The notes under the pieces were generated by a model. That model was not told where the DNA came from, did not search any database, and worked only from the letters and a program-made list of their open reading frames with translations. From an uncultured Bacteroidales bacterium (GTDB lineage Bacteria; Bacteroidota; Bacteroidia; Bacteroidales; UBA932), in assembly GCA_905235775.1 (NCBI GenBank), contig CAJOMY010000097.1:1-6820 (forward strand): DNA of 6,820 nucleotides. Direction: 5' to 3'. Made by a program: the position numbers and the translations under genes. Below, in pieces: positions 1 through 6,610 of this stretch. Every line of letters starts with the position of its first letter. Position 1 is the stretch's first letter.

Positions 1-1
1 G

Positions 2-142
2 CCGTTCGTCGGAAACCAGATAACCATCTGCGACGCCTTCGGCTTCGAGATCCCCGAAGGCTGCCGCCCGACTTACACTTCCAGGAAGTCCACCAAGGGT
101 AGGCCTGGCCGCCCGCCTAAACCGCAGGTCGAGACTTCTTAG
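2..142 (+). CDS. C-terminal fragment of an unrecognised protein with a basic AT-hook-like tail
   Basis: This is the last 46 codons of a plus-strand gene entering from the left edge and ending at TAG 140-142. The frame is chosen because about three quarters of its codons end in G or C, like the genes downstream, and because the protein reads sensibly. A region with ITICDAFGFEIPEGC is followed by a Lys/Arg/Pro-rich tail containing KGRPGRPPKP and ending PQVETS. The GRP-type repeat resembles an AT-hook, a short motif that binds the minor groove of A/T-rich DNA, so a DNA-binding protein such as a transposase or a nucleoid-type protein is possible, but I do not recognise the family. A 171-bp spacer and a sharp drop in GC separate it from the efflux operon, so it is probably a separate transcription unit. 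That it is coding is fairly sure; the function is unknown. Confidence 0.6.
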   Translation, partial: PFVGNQITICDAFGFEIPEGCRPTYTSRKSTKGRPGRPPKPQVETS

Positions 143-280
143 TACAGATAATTGCAAAACTCAGATGAATAAATTGCGTTATGGTCTCTTTTCGGGATTT
201 TATAAGCCGAAACAGCGCTTTTTGTGCATCAAATGACAAAAACAATCCTCTTTTCGTCCCCTTCCTGGGTATGGAATTTG

Positions 281-313
281 TAAGAAATTTTAAAAAATAA
301 AAACAACGATTTG
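281..313 (+). promoter_or_regulatory. A/T-rich translation initiation region without Shine-Dalgarno
   Basis: The 33 bases before the ATG at 314 are almost all A and T, with several A-runs and no GGAG-like element. In Bacteroidota, start sites are commonly unstructured and A/U-rich and do not depend on Shine-Dalgarno pairing, so this is the expected form of a leader here. It supports the ATG at 314 as the first start of the operon over the in-frame TTG at 311. The remainder of the 143-313 spacer contains no convincing TAnnTTTG promoter box; the transcription start is not located. Confidence 0.4.
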
Positions 314-937
314 ATGAGACACAAATGGTTTATCTTCTGCCTGGCTGCCCTCTCCCTGTGCTCCTGCGGCAAGCAAGGCCCCGCCGCATTCCGCGGCTAC
401 TATTCCTTTAAGACCGGCGGGGCGGTGGACATCAGCGGCAAGGTCTATGACATCCGGCGCGACACCCTGCGCATCGATACCACCATCACCACCATCCCGA
501 TCGGAGACCGCACGTTCAGCGATACGACCTACCAATATGATATCAAGCGGGATACCCTGGGCTCGCATGACACCGTTTTCCTGCGCTATCTGATGGCGGA
601 AAGCGGCCAGATGCACATCCTGGAGAACGGCAGCTCCCTGGTGATGACCTGGAATGTCACCGGCGGCGATCCGGTGGTCGTCCCCGCCTATCTCAGCGCG
701 GACAAACTGGTGCTGTACCCCACTCAGCGGCGGGTCCCCGTGCGGGTCTGGCAGGAGGACCGTGCCACCAGCGACGACCGCTCCATCAACTGCTACTGGA
801 CCCTCACAGGCGAAGGCCGCAAGCTGGAAAACATGGTCCTGATGGACCTCAGCTACGCAGGAACCTACTCGTATGACGGATTTGACGGTGTTGTCAGCAG
901 TTCGCATGTCACTTGTATTGCCACGGAAAATGAATAG
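314..937 (+). CDS. Unrecognised small lipoprotein heading the RND efflux operon
   Basis: A 207-residue protein with a lipoprotein signal: basic N-terminus (MRHK), hydrophobic core at residues 5-15 and a lipobox-like LCSC with Cys18 as the probable acylated residue, followed by GKQG. The mature part has no further membrane segment and looks beta-rich, with alternating polar and hydrophobic stretches. It contains an imperfect internal repeat, YDIRRDTLRIDT at 45-56 and YDIKRDTLGSHDT at 75-87. Ser/Thr/Asp content is high. I do not recognise the family. ATG 314 is preferred over TTG 311 because it is the stronger codon and gives the same signal peptide. Its end overlaps the next start by 8 nt, so it is translated with the efflux adaptor and is probably an envelope accessory of the pump; that role is inference from position only. 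Attachment to the outer or inner membrane cannot be decided. Confidence 0.85.
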   Translation: MRHKWFIFCLAALSLCSCGKQGPAAFRGYYSFKTGGAVDISGKVYDIRRDTLRIDTTITTIPIGDRTFSDTTYQYDIKRDTLGSHDTVFLRYLMAESGQMHILENGSSLVMTWNVTGGDPVVVPAYLSADKLVLYPTQRRVPVRVWQEDRATSDDRSINCYWTLTGEGRKLENMVLMDLSYAGTYSYDGFDGVVSSSHVTCIATENE

Positions 938-1946
938 AATCCTCCTTATCGCTGCCAGCGTACTCCTGCTTGCCGGCTGCGGCCACCAAGCGCAGGAAGC
1001 CCAGATGAAGACCTCGCCCGTGGTGGTGAAAGTCCTCCCTTCCAATTCTCAGGTTTCGCAAGTGACCACCGGTTTCGTCGGGACGGTCACCTCGTCCCGG
1101 ACTGCCACCCTGTCAGCCCCGGTGTCAGGTACGCTGGTTCAGCTGGACGCCAGGGAGGGCGAGCGGGTCCGCGAGGGCCAGGTGCTTGCCCGCATCGAGT
1201 CCCAGGGCGTGAGGAGCGCCTACGACGGTGCCAAGTCGCGCCTGGAGCAGGCCGAAGACGGCTGGCGCCGCATCCAGCAGGTGTACCAGGATGGCTCCGT
1301 GCCCGAAGTGGACTATGTCAAGGTGCGCACGCAGGTCGAAGAGGCCCGCGCAGCGGAAAAGGCGGCCCGCAAGACCCTGGAAGACTGCGCCGTCAAGGCG
1401 CCCTTCAGCGGCTATGTCGAGAAGGTCAATCTCACCGAAGGCGTGGAAGTGACCGTCACGGAAAACATCCTCCGGATGATCGACCTCAGCGGTCTGGAAG
1501 TGCACTTCCCCCTGCCGGAGAATGAATTCGGCCAGTACCAGGAAGGCACCCGGGCCACGGTGAGCATCCCGGCCCTGGACCGCACGTTCAGTGCGCGGCT
1601 GAAGACCAAGGGTGTCGTCGCTTCGTTGATGTCCCACAGCTATGACTGCACGGTCGCCCTGCTGGAAAGCGCCCCCGGATTGATGCCCGGTATGGTGTGC
1701 AAGGTCTATCTGGAGACCGGCGGCATCCAGGGTTGCACCGTACCCGCCGTGTCGGTCAAGACCGATATGCAGGGCCGCTATGTGTGGGTGGTTCAGGACG
1801 GTGTGGTCGCCAAGCGCTACATCACCGTGGGTGGCTTCAGCGGCAACGGCATCGTCATCACCGACGGCCTGCAGGCAGGGGACCTGGTCATCATCGAAGG
1901 CGCACGGAAAGTCTCTGTGGGGATGCAGGTTCAGACGGTGGAATAA
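930..1946 (+). CDS. RND efflux membrane fusion protein (periplasmic adaptor, AcrA/MdtA type), lipoprotein
   Basis: A 338-residue periplasmic adaptor that bridges the RND pump and the TolC-like channel. The N-terminus MNRILL has a hydrophobic core and a clear lipobox LAGC with Cys17 as the lipid anchor, as in AcrA. Domains follow the family order. The first lipoyl half is at about 58-90 (SAPVSGTLVQLDAREGERV). A short alpha-hairpin lies at about 92-150. The second lipoyl half is at about 152-180 (AVKAPFSGYVEKVNLTEG). A beta-barrel at about 187-265 ends in LMPGMVCKVYL, and a membrane-proximal domain at 266-338 contains YVWVVQDGVVAKRYITVG. The hairpin is only about 58 residues long. At its tip, Arg114 and Val118 fit the Arg and Leu of the TolC-binding motif known from AcrA, but Pro125 stands where Ser is expected; this alignment is by eye. 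ATG 930 is chosen over upstream in-frame ATGs because it places the lipobox correctly and leaves only an 8-nt overlap with the preceding gene. Its TAA directly abuts the next ATG. Confidence 0.95.
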   Translation: MNRILLIAASVLLLAGCGHQAQEAQMKTSPVVVKVLPSNSQVSQVTTGFVGTVTSSRTATLSAPVSGTLVQLDAREGERVREGQVLARIESQGVRSAYDGAKSRLEQAEDGWRRIQQVYQDGSVPEVDYVKVRTQVEEARAAEKAARKTLEDCAVKAPFSGYVEKVNLTEGVEVTVTENILRMIDLSGLEVHFPLPENEFGQYQEGTRATVSIPALDRTFSARLKTKGVVASLMSHSYDCTVALLESAPGLMPGMVCKVYLETGGIQGCTVPAVSVKTDMQGRYVWVVQDGVVAKRYITVGGFSGNGIVITDGLQAGDLVIIEGARKVSVGMQVQTVE

Positions 1947-4900
1947 ATGGAAATCAAGAATCTCAAGAAACGAGGCGGCATCGGCGGCTGGGTCCGCTGG
2001 TGCATCCGTGAGAAGGTGCTCATCTACCTGAGCATCCTAGCCTTGATCGTCGTGGGCGGCGTGGGCCTGATCAAGATGAACAAGGATGAATTTCCGACCT
2101 TCCAGATCAAGCAGGGCCTGGTCGCGGGTATCTATCCCGGCGCCACCGCAGAAGAGGTGGAAGCCCAGCTCACCAAGCCGCTGGAAGAGTACCTGTTCAC
2201 CTTCAAGGAAGTCAACCGCAACACCCTCTATTCCGTGACCCGGGACGGGATCTGCTACATCTACGTGGACCTGCGGGACGACGTCCCCCAGTCCATGAAG
2301 GACGAGGTGTGGTCCAAGATCAAACTGGGTCTGCAGACGCGCAAGATGACCCTGCCGCCGGAAGTGCTGGCAGTTGCAGTCCTGGACGACTTCGGCAACA
2401 CGAGCTCGCTGCTGGTTGCCCTGGAGTCGTCCGACAAGAGCTATTTTGAGCTCCAGGACTATGCGGATGAACTCTGCTCGAAGCTACGGCAGATCCCCGA
2501 GCTAGCCAAGGCCGAGGTCGTGGGCACCCAGCAGGAAGAGATCGCCGTCACCCTGGACCGGGAGAAACTCTCGGCCTACGGCATCGATCCCGGGAGTCTG
2601 ATGATCGAGTACCAGGCGGCCTCGCTCTCCGTACCGGCCGGCTCGTTCGAGAACGGTCCCTATTCCCTGCCGGTCCACATCCGCCAGGCCGTCGGCAGTG
2701 AGCGGGAGGTGGCCGAGCACATCATCTACAGCGACCCGATGGGCAACGTGATTCGTCTCAAGGATGTCGCCACGATTGAGCGCCGCTACAAGAAACCCAC
2801 GCAGGTGGTCTCCTATAATGGCAACAGTTGCCTGATCATCAACATTGAAATGCGTCCCGACAACGACATCGTCGCTTTCGGCGACAAGCTGGACGCGGTG
2901 CTGGACCCGTTCGCGGCATCCCTGCCGCCCAGCGTTACCTTGAGCCGCATCCTGGACCAGCCGAAGGTGGTCAGCCGCAGCGTCTGGTCCTTCCTGCGCG
3001 ACCTGCTCATTTCGATGCTGGTGGTCATCCTGGTGATGCTGATGCTCTTCCCGATGCGCTCGGCGCTGATCGCCAGCTCCGGCGTCCCGGTCTGCACGGC
3101 CATCGCCATTGCCATGATGTACCTCATGGGCATGCCGCTGAACACCGTCACCCTTGCCGCGTTGATCGTGGTCCTGGGGATGATCGTGGACGACTCCATC
3201 ATCACGATGGACGGCTATATGGAGCAGAACGAGCTGGGCCGGCGCGGGCCTGATGCGGCCGCCGCGAGTGCCCAGGAGCTGTTCCTGCCCACCTTCATCG
3301 CCACGCTTGCCATCTGCCTGATGTTCTTCCCCATCCTGGGCATCATTACCGGCTACCTGGGCGACTTCGTGAGTCTCTTCCCCTGGGTGATTCTGATTTC
3401 GCTGATGACCTCGCTCTTCTATGCGGTCTCGGTGGTGCCTTCCCTGGAGGTGCGCTTCATCACGCCGGAGAATATGTCCAAGAAAAACGCCATCGGTCGG
3501 GTGCAGGACAAGTTCTTCGCGGGTCTGCAACGGGTGTATGAGCGCTGTCTGGACGCCTGCTTCCGCCATCCCGCCATCACCATCTGCTGCGGCTTCGGAG
3601 CGGTGGGCCTGGGCCTGTTCTTCTTCTCCCGCCTCAATGTCCAGATGATGCCGATGGCCGACCGCGACTACTTCATCGCAGAGATCTACATGGAGGGCGG
3701 CAATGACATTTCCTGCACGCGGGAGCGCTCCGACACCCTGACGAAACTGCTCCTGCAGGACGAGCGCGTCCGGTCTGTGACCGCCTTCACCGGCACCAAT
3801 GTACCCCGCTTCTCCGCCACCTATACGCCGATCCTGCCTTCGCCGCAGACCTCTCAGCTGATCGTCACCACGCGCTCTACCAAGGATACCGAAACACTCC
3901 TGCGCGACTATGAGAAGCAGTATCTGAACATCTTCCCGGATGCGCTGGTGCGCTTCAAACAGATGGACTATCAGGGCGTCGAAGCGCCGATCGCCGTCAA
4001 GCTTTCCGGCGACGACCGGGAGGCCCTCCTCGCGTCGGCCGACAAAATTGCCGCCTTCATGCACACGATGGACGACCAGATCCAGTGGGTGCACCATGAC
4101 GCGGACAACTTCGCCCCGTCGGTCAATGTGACGCTGGACACCGACGAAGCCTCCCGCCTGGGCGTGTCCAAGGCCGTGCTGTCGCTCTCCCTGTCCGGGG
4201 CGTTGAGCGGCGCGACGCTGGCCAGCATCTGGGAGGGGGACAAGGAGATCCCCGTCTGCCTGTACAGCGAAGATACGGGCGCCGGCTACCTCTCCATCAG
4301 CGACCAGCTGATCCCCACGGCCGTACCCGGCGTGAGCGTCCCGCTGCGTCAGGTGGCCATCGTTGAGCCGGACTGGCATATGAAAGTGCTGCGGCGCGAG
4401 AACGGCCGCAAGACCATCACCGTGATGTGCGACCTGCAGGTAGGGGAGAGTCAGCCCCCGGTGGAAGCCAAAATACGTGATTTCGTGGATGCGGAGATCT
4501 TGCCCGACCTTCCGGAAGGGGCGGAGGTGAGCTACGGCGGTCTTTCGGCCGTCAATGCGGACACCATTCCCGAGATTGCCAAATCCTTCATCGCCGCCTG
4601 TTCGATTCTCTTACTCTTCCTGCTGATTCACTTCAAGAAGGCCAATATCGCCATCCTGACGATGGTACTCAGCTCACTCTGCCTCTTCGGTGCCGCGCTG
4701 GGCCTGCTCATCTTCGGTCTGGACTTCAGCATCACGGCGGTGCTGGGTCTCATCTCCCTGGTCGGCATCATCGTCCGAAACGGCATCCTGATGTTCGAGT
4801 ATGCCGAGGACGCACGCTTCAAAGAGGGCAAGGACGTTCGGACGGCGGCGATGCTGGCCGGCCAGCGGCGGATGCGTCCGATCTTCCTCACATCCTGCAC

Positions 4901-5060
4901 CACTGCCCTGGGCGTGCTGCCGATGATCATCAGCGGCGACCTGCTGTGGATGCCGATGGGCGTTACGATCTGCTTCGGCACGCTGCTCACCATCTTCCTC
5001 ATCACCCTCATTATGCCGGTCTCCTACTGGCAGATCTTCAAAAAAGCCGACAAGAAATGA
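1947..5060 (+). CDS. RND-family efflux pump, inner-membrane permease (AcrB/HAE type)
   Basis: A 1037-residue proton-driven transporter, full length for the family (AcrB has 1049). It has the duplicated RND plan. TM1 is at about 24-41, followed by the motif EFPTFQIKQGLVAGIYPGAT at 48-67 and a first periplasmic loop to about 346. TM2-6 lie at about 350-500 and TM7 at about 544-563. A second large periplasmic loop runs to about 879, and TM8-12 fill the C-terminus. The proton-relay residues in TM4 are present (GMIVDDSI, Asp415 and Asp416, matching AcrB Asp407/Asp408), as are Arg975 and Thr982 in TM11 (matching Arg971/Thr978). The essential TM10 Lys940 of AcrB is replaced by Arg944 (GIIVRNGIL). 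The paired aspartates argue for a drug or hydrophobic-compound pump over a heavy-metal pump, but the substrate is not predictable. ATG 1947 follows the adaptor stop without a gap; GGTGGA just upstream may serve as a ribosome binding site. Confidence 0.97.
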   Translation: MEIKNLKKRGGIGGWVRWCIREKVLIYLSILALIVVGGVGLIKMNKDEFPTFQIKQGLVAGIYPGATAEEVEAQLTKPLEEYLFTFKEVNRNTLYSVTRDGICYIYVDLRDDVPQSMKDEVWSKIKLGLQTRKMTLPPEVLAVAVLDDFGNTSSLLVALESSDKSYFELQDYADELCSKLRQIPELAKAEVVGTQQEEIAVTLDREKLSAYGIDPGSLMIEYQAASLSVPAGSFENGPYSLPVHIRQAVGSEREVAEHIIYSDPMGNVIRLKDVATIERRYKKPTQVVSYNGNSCLIINIEMRPDNDIVAFGDKLDAVLDPFAASLPPSVTLSRILDQPKVVSRSVWSFLRDLLISMLVVILVMLMLFPMRSALIASSGVPVCTAIAIAMMYLMGMPLNTVTLAALIVVLGMIVDDSIITMDGYMEQNELGRRGPDAAAASAQELFLPTFIATLAICLMFFPILGIITGYLGDFVSLFPWVILISLMTSLFYAVSVVPSLEVRFITPENMSKKNAIGRVQDKFFAGLQRVYERCLDACFRHPAITICCGFGAVGLGLFFFSRLNVQMMPMADRDYFIAEIYMEGGNDISCTRERSDTLTKLLLQDERVRSVTAFTGTNVPRFSATYTPILPSPQTSQLIVTTRSTKDTETLLRDYEKQYLNIFPDALVRFKQMDYQGVEAPIAVKLSGDDREALLASADKIAAFMHTMDDQIQWVHHDADNFAPSVNVTLDTDEASRLGVSKAVLSLSLSGALSGATLASIWEGDKEIPVCLYSEDTGAGYLSISDQLIPTAVPGVSVPLRQVAIVEPDWHMKVLRRENGRKTITVMCDLQVGESQPPVEAKIRDFVDAEILPDLPEGAEVSYGGLSAVNADTIPEIAKSFIAACSILLLFLLIHFKKANIAILTMVLSSLCLFGAALGLLIFGLDFSITAVLGLISLVGIIVRNGILMFEYAEDARFKEGKDVRTAAMLAGQRRMRPIFLTSCTTALGVLPMIISGDLLWMPMGVTICFGTLLTIFLITLIMPVSYWQIFKKADKK

Positions 5061-6421
5061 TGAAAAAGTCCCTTCTTCTGGTCCTTTCCCTCGTTACCTT
5101 CGCCCTCCCCGTAGCGGGTCAGACGCTGAGTCTGGAAGACTGCCTGCGTCTGAGCGAGTTGCACGATCCGAGCCTCGTGAATGCGCAATACAGTCTCCTG
5201 AGTGCGCAGGCGCAGCAGCGGGAAGCCCGCTGGGAGTATTTCCCCAAGGCCTCCTTGAGCGGCTTCGGTTACGATGCGCTGGATCCGCTGATCAAGGTGA
5301 CGCTGCTGGATGTGCTGGGCCATGGCGACCAGGCCCAAGTCCTCAACGAGAATCTGTCGGCCGCGGCGCGCGAGAACGGCATCAAACCCTACTACGAAGG
5401 CTTTCGAAACGGCTACGGCGTGGGAGTGACAGCCCGGCAGCCCCTTTACGCCGGCGGACGCATCCGCTCCGGCAACCGCCTGTCCGACCTCGGCGTGCAG
5501 TCGGCGCTGATCCAGAAGCAGATGACGCAGCGCGCCGTGCGCGACACCGTCGAGAGCAAATACTGGCGCATCGTCGCCCTGCAGGAGAAGCAACGCACGC
5601 TGGACGGTGCCTTGTCCCTGCTGGACGAATTGGAAAAAGAGCTCGGCAGTGCCGTGCGCTCGGGCGTTGCCACCGAAACGGATCTGCTCAAGTTGCAGCT
5701 CAAGCAGCGCGAATTGCTCTCCGGCAAATATCGCCTGGACGGCTCGCTGTCGCTGCTGAAGATGGATCTCTTCGACCAGATCGGCTATTCTTACCGCTAC
5801 CTGGACCTGCCGGGCATCCGCCTGCAGGATCTGCCTGCGGACCCGGAGGACCCGGAGCATTGGATTGACGAGCAGGCGGAAAGCGGCGTCTCGGACGAGT
5901 CGCGGCTGCTGCAGATGCGCGTCGATGCCGGCAAGCTGGAGAAGCGTCTGGCGGTCGGGGAATTGCTGCCGCAGGCCGCCGTGGGAGTGGGGTATGGCTA
6001 TAGCTCGATCCAGCAGGCCTCGTCGGGCCATTTCAACGGCTGGGTGTTTGCGAGCGTCCAGATTCCGCTGACCGACCTGGGCAAGGCTTCGCAGCGCGCC
6101 AGGCGCTATGACTACCAGATCCGCCAGGCCGAGACCGACCGCGATTACCTGGAGTCCCGTCTGAATCTGCAGGTGAAGATGCTGCGCCTGGAGATGGAGA
6201 CGACCTGGAAGGAACTGGAGGTGGCGCGGGATGCCGCTTCCATCGCTTCGCGCACGCTTTCCCAGATGCAGTCTTCGTACCAGGCCGGTCTCTGTACGGC
6301 GGGAGAATTGCTGCAGGCTGAGCTGGACTATCTCTCGGCACAGGAGGAACGCATCAACCGTGAAATTGCCTACCGCCTGGCCGTAAACGGCTATCGCAGC
6401 CGTCTGGATTCCAATCGTTAA
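5057..6421 (+). CDS. TolC-family outer-membrane efflux channel (OEP domain)
   Basis: A 454-residue outer-membrane factor that forms a trimeric channel receiving substrate from the pump and adaptor. A signal peptide (MMKKSLLLVLSLVTFALPVAG) precedes QTLSLEDCLRLS, a typical mature start; no lipobox is present, so signal peptidase I cleavage after residue 21 is likely. Two OEP repeats are visible. The first has a beta-strand to PLYAGGRI (129-136) and long helices to about 240. The second runs from about 283 to 450, with the strand pair around AAVGVGYGY and WVFASVQIPL and a closing helix containing SYQAGLCTAGELLQAE. A roughly 45-residue segment (about 73-118) lies between the first two strands and probably forms an extended extracellular loop. 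The start ATG 5057 overlaps the pump's TGA in ATGA; a second ATG at 5060 would remove only one residue. It completes the tripartite system and is the last gene of the operon. Confidence 0.95.
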   Translation: MMKKSLLLVLSLVTFALPVAGQTLSLEDCLRLSELHDPSLVNAQYSLLSAQAQQREARWEYFPKASLSGFGYDALDPLIKVTLLDVLGHGDQAQVLNENLSAAARENGIKPYYEGFRNGYGVGVTARQPLYAGGRIRSGNRLSDLGVQSALIQKQMTQRAVRDTVESKYWRIVALQEKQRTLDGALSLLDELEKELGSAVRSGVATETDLLKLQLKQRELLSGKYRLDGSLSLLKMDLFDQIGYSYRYLDLPGIRLQDLPADPEDPEHWIDEQAESGVSDESRLLQMRVDAGKLEKRLAVGELLPQAAVGVGYGYSSIQQASSGHFNGWVFASVQIPLTDLGKASQRARRYDYQIRQAETDRDYLESRLNLQVKMLRLEMETTWKELEVARDAASIASRTLSQMQSSYQAGLCTAGELLQAELDYLSAQEERINREIAYRLAVNGYRSRLDSNR

Positions 6422-6424
6422 GGC

Positions 6425-6452
6425 GCTAAGGATGGGCCTTGAGCAGTTTTTT
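6425..6452 (+). terminator. Probable intrinsic terminator of the efflux operon
   Basis: Three bases after the TAA of the channel gene, GCTAAGG (6425-6431) pairs with CCTT and AGC (6437-6440 and 6442-6444). This gives a 7-bp stem with one bulged G at 6441 and a 5-nt loop ATGGG. Two bases later there is a run of six T (6447-6452). The stem is short and only moderately stable, but position, stem and T-run all fit a Rho-independent terminator for the upstream operon. Confidence 0.45.
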
Positions 6453-6483
6453 GCAAAAGGTTGAAAGACAATTACTACATTTG
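6450..6483 (+). promoter_or_regulatory. Bacteroidota-type promoter for the short MAKPIKETPVL gene
   Basis: TACATTTG at 6476-6483 is an exact match to the Bacteroidota -7 consensus TAnnTTTG. TTTG at 6450-6453 can act as the -33 box with a 22-bp spacer, slightly longer than usual. Transcription would begin near 6490, giving a leader of about 45 nt before the ATG at 6536. The -33 element shares bases with the T-run of the preceding terminator. Both TTTG boxes lie inside identical 8-bp palindromes TTTGCAAA (6450-6457 and 6480-6487), spaced exactly 30 bp. Confidence 0.5.
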
Positions 6484-6492
6484 CAAACGGGC

Positions 6493-6509
6493 CTGCATCC
6501 CTTATGCAG
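6493..6509 (+). promoter_or_regulatory. Small hairpin at the start of the leader RNA
   Basis: CTGCAT (6493-6498) and ATGCAG (6504-6509) form a perfect 6-bp inverted repeat around the 5-nt loop CCCTT, a few bases after the predicted transcription start and 12 nt before the ribosome binding site. It could stabilise the 5' end of the transcript or be a binding site for a repressor dimer. Neither role can be shown from the sequence, and a 6-bp match could be chance. Confidence 0.3.
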
Positions 6510-6520
6510 AAACAGTTAAA

Positions 6521-6526
6521 AAGGAG
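6521..6526 (+). promoter_or_regulatory. Strong Shine-Dalgarno sequence (AAGGAG)
   Basis: AAGGAG lies 9 nt before the ATG at 6536. It is the only strong Shine-Dalgarno match noted in this window; the efflux genes have weak or no such sites. It fixes the start of the short gene at 6536 and argues against the overlapping frame that begins at ATG 6504, which lacks one. Confidence 0.6.
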
Positions 6527-6535
6527 AACCGAATT

Positions 6536-6610
6536 ATGGCAAAGCCTATCAAAGAGACTCCCGTCCTTTATGACGAGGATGCCTACCGCTTCGAGGCTCA
6601 AAAACTTTAA
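6536..6610 (+). pseudogene. 5' remnant of a small conserved Bacteroidales gene (MAKPIKETPVL family), truncated after 24 codons
   Basis: A well-formed start (promoter, AAGGAG, ATG) opens a frame reading MAKPIKETPVLYDEDAYRFE and then AQKL before TAA 6608-6610. From memory, proteins beginning MAKPIKETPVL followed by an acidic DAxRF segment recur in Bacteroidales as small proteins of roughly 50-100 residues, often beside toxin-like or acetyltransferase genes; I could not check this here. The first 20 or so codons are GC-rich like their surroundings, and the frame ends just where the DNA becomes A/T-rich, so the 3' part was probably lost in a deletion, insertion or recombination. No continuation of the gene is visible in any frame of the following 136 bp, and no partner gene is present. 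The alternative, a genuine 24-residue peptide, is possible but less likely. Confidence 0.55.

Noticed and set aside
213..230. GCGC-TTTTT-GTGC as a terminator for the left-edge gene
   Set aside because: The stem is four pairs including a wobble, the T-run is in the loop, and no T-tract follows it.
270..280. TATGGAATTTG as a promoter -7 box for the efflux operon
   Set aside because: TA and TTTG are separated by five bases instead of two, and no clear -33 TTTG is correctly placed.
873..929. Upstream in-frame ATG as a longer start for the adaptor
   Set aside because: It would bury the lipoprotein signal behind 19 extra residues and lengthen the overlap with the previous gene; ATG 930 gives a correct lipobox at Cys17.
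290..1045. A 251-codon minus-strand frame opposite the lipoprotein
   Set aside because: The plus-strand lipoprotein has a signal peptide, lipobox and operon overlap; the reverse frame has none of these and a composition typical of a shadow.
2502..4379. A 625-codon open frame on the minus strand, inside the pump gene
   Set aside because: The pump on the plus strand is certain. The reverse frame is rich in His, Arg, Gly, Asp and Gln with no recognisable motif, as expected when strong GC third-position bias removes stop codons on the opposite strand.
1947..5060. Heavy-metal (CusA-type) RND pump
   Set aside because: The TM4 motif has paired aspartates (VDDS) as in drug pumps, and no metal-binding methionine clusters or Cys/His-rich segments stand out in the pump or adaptor.
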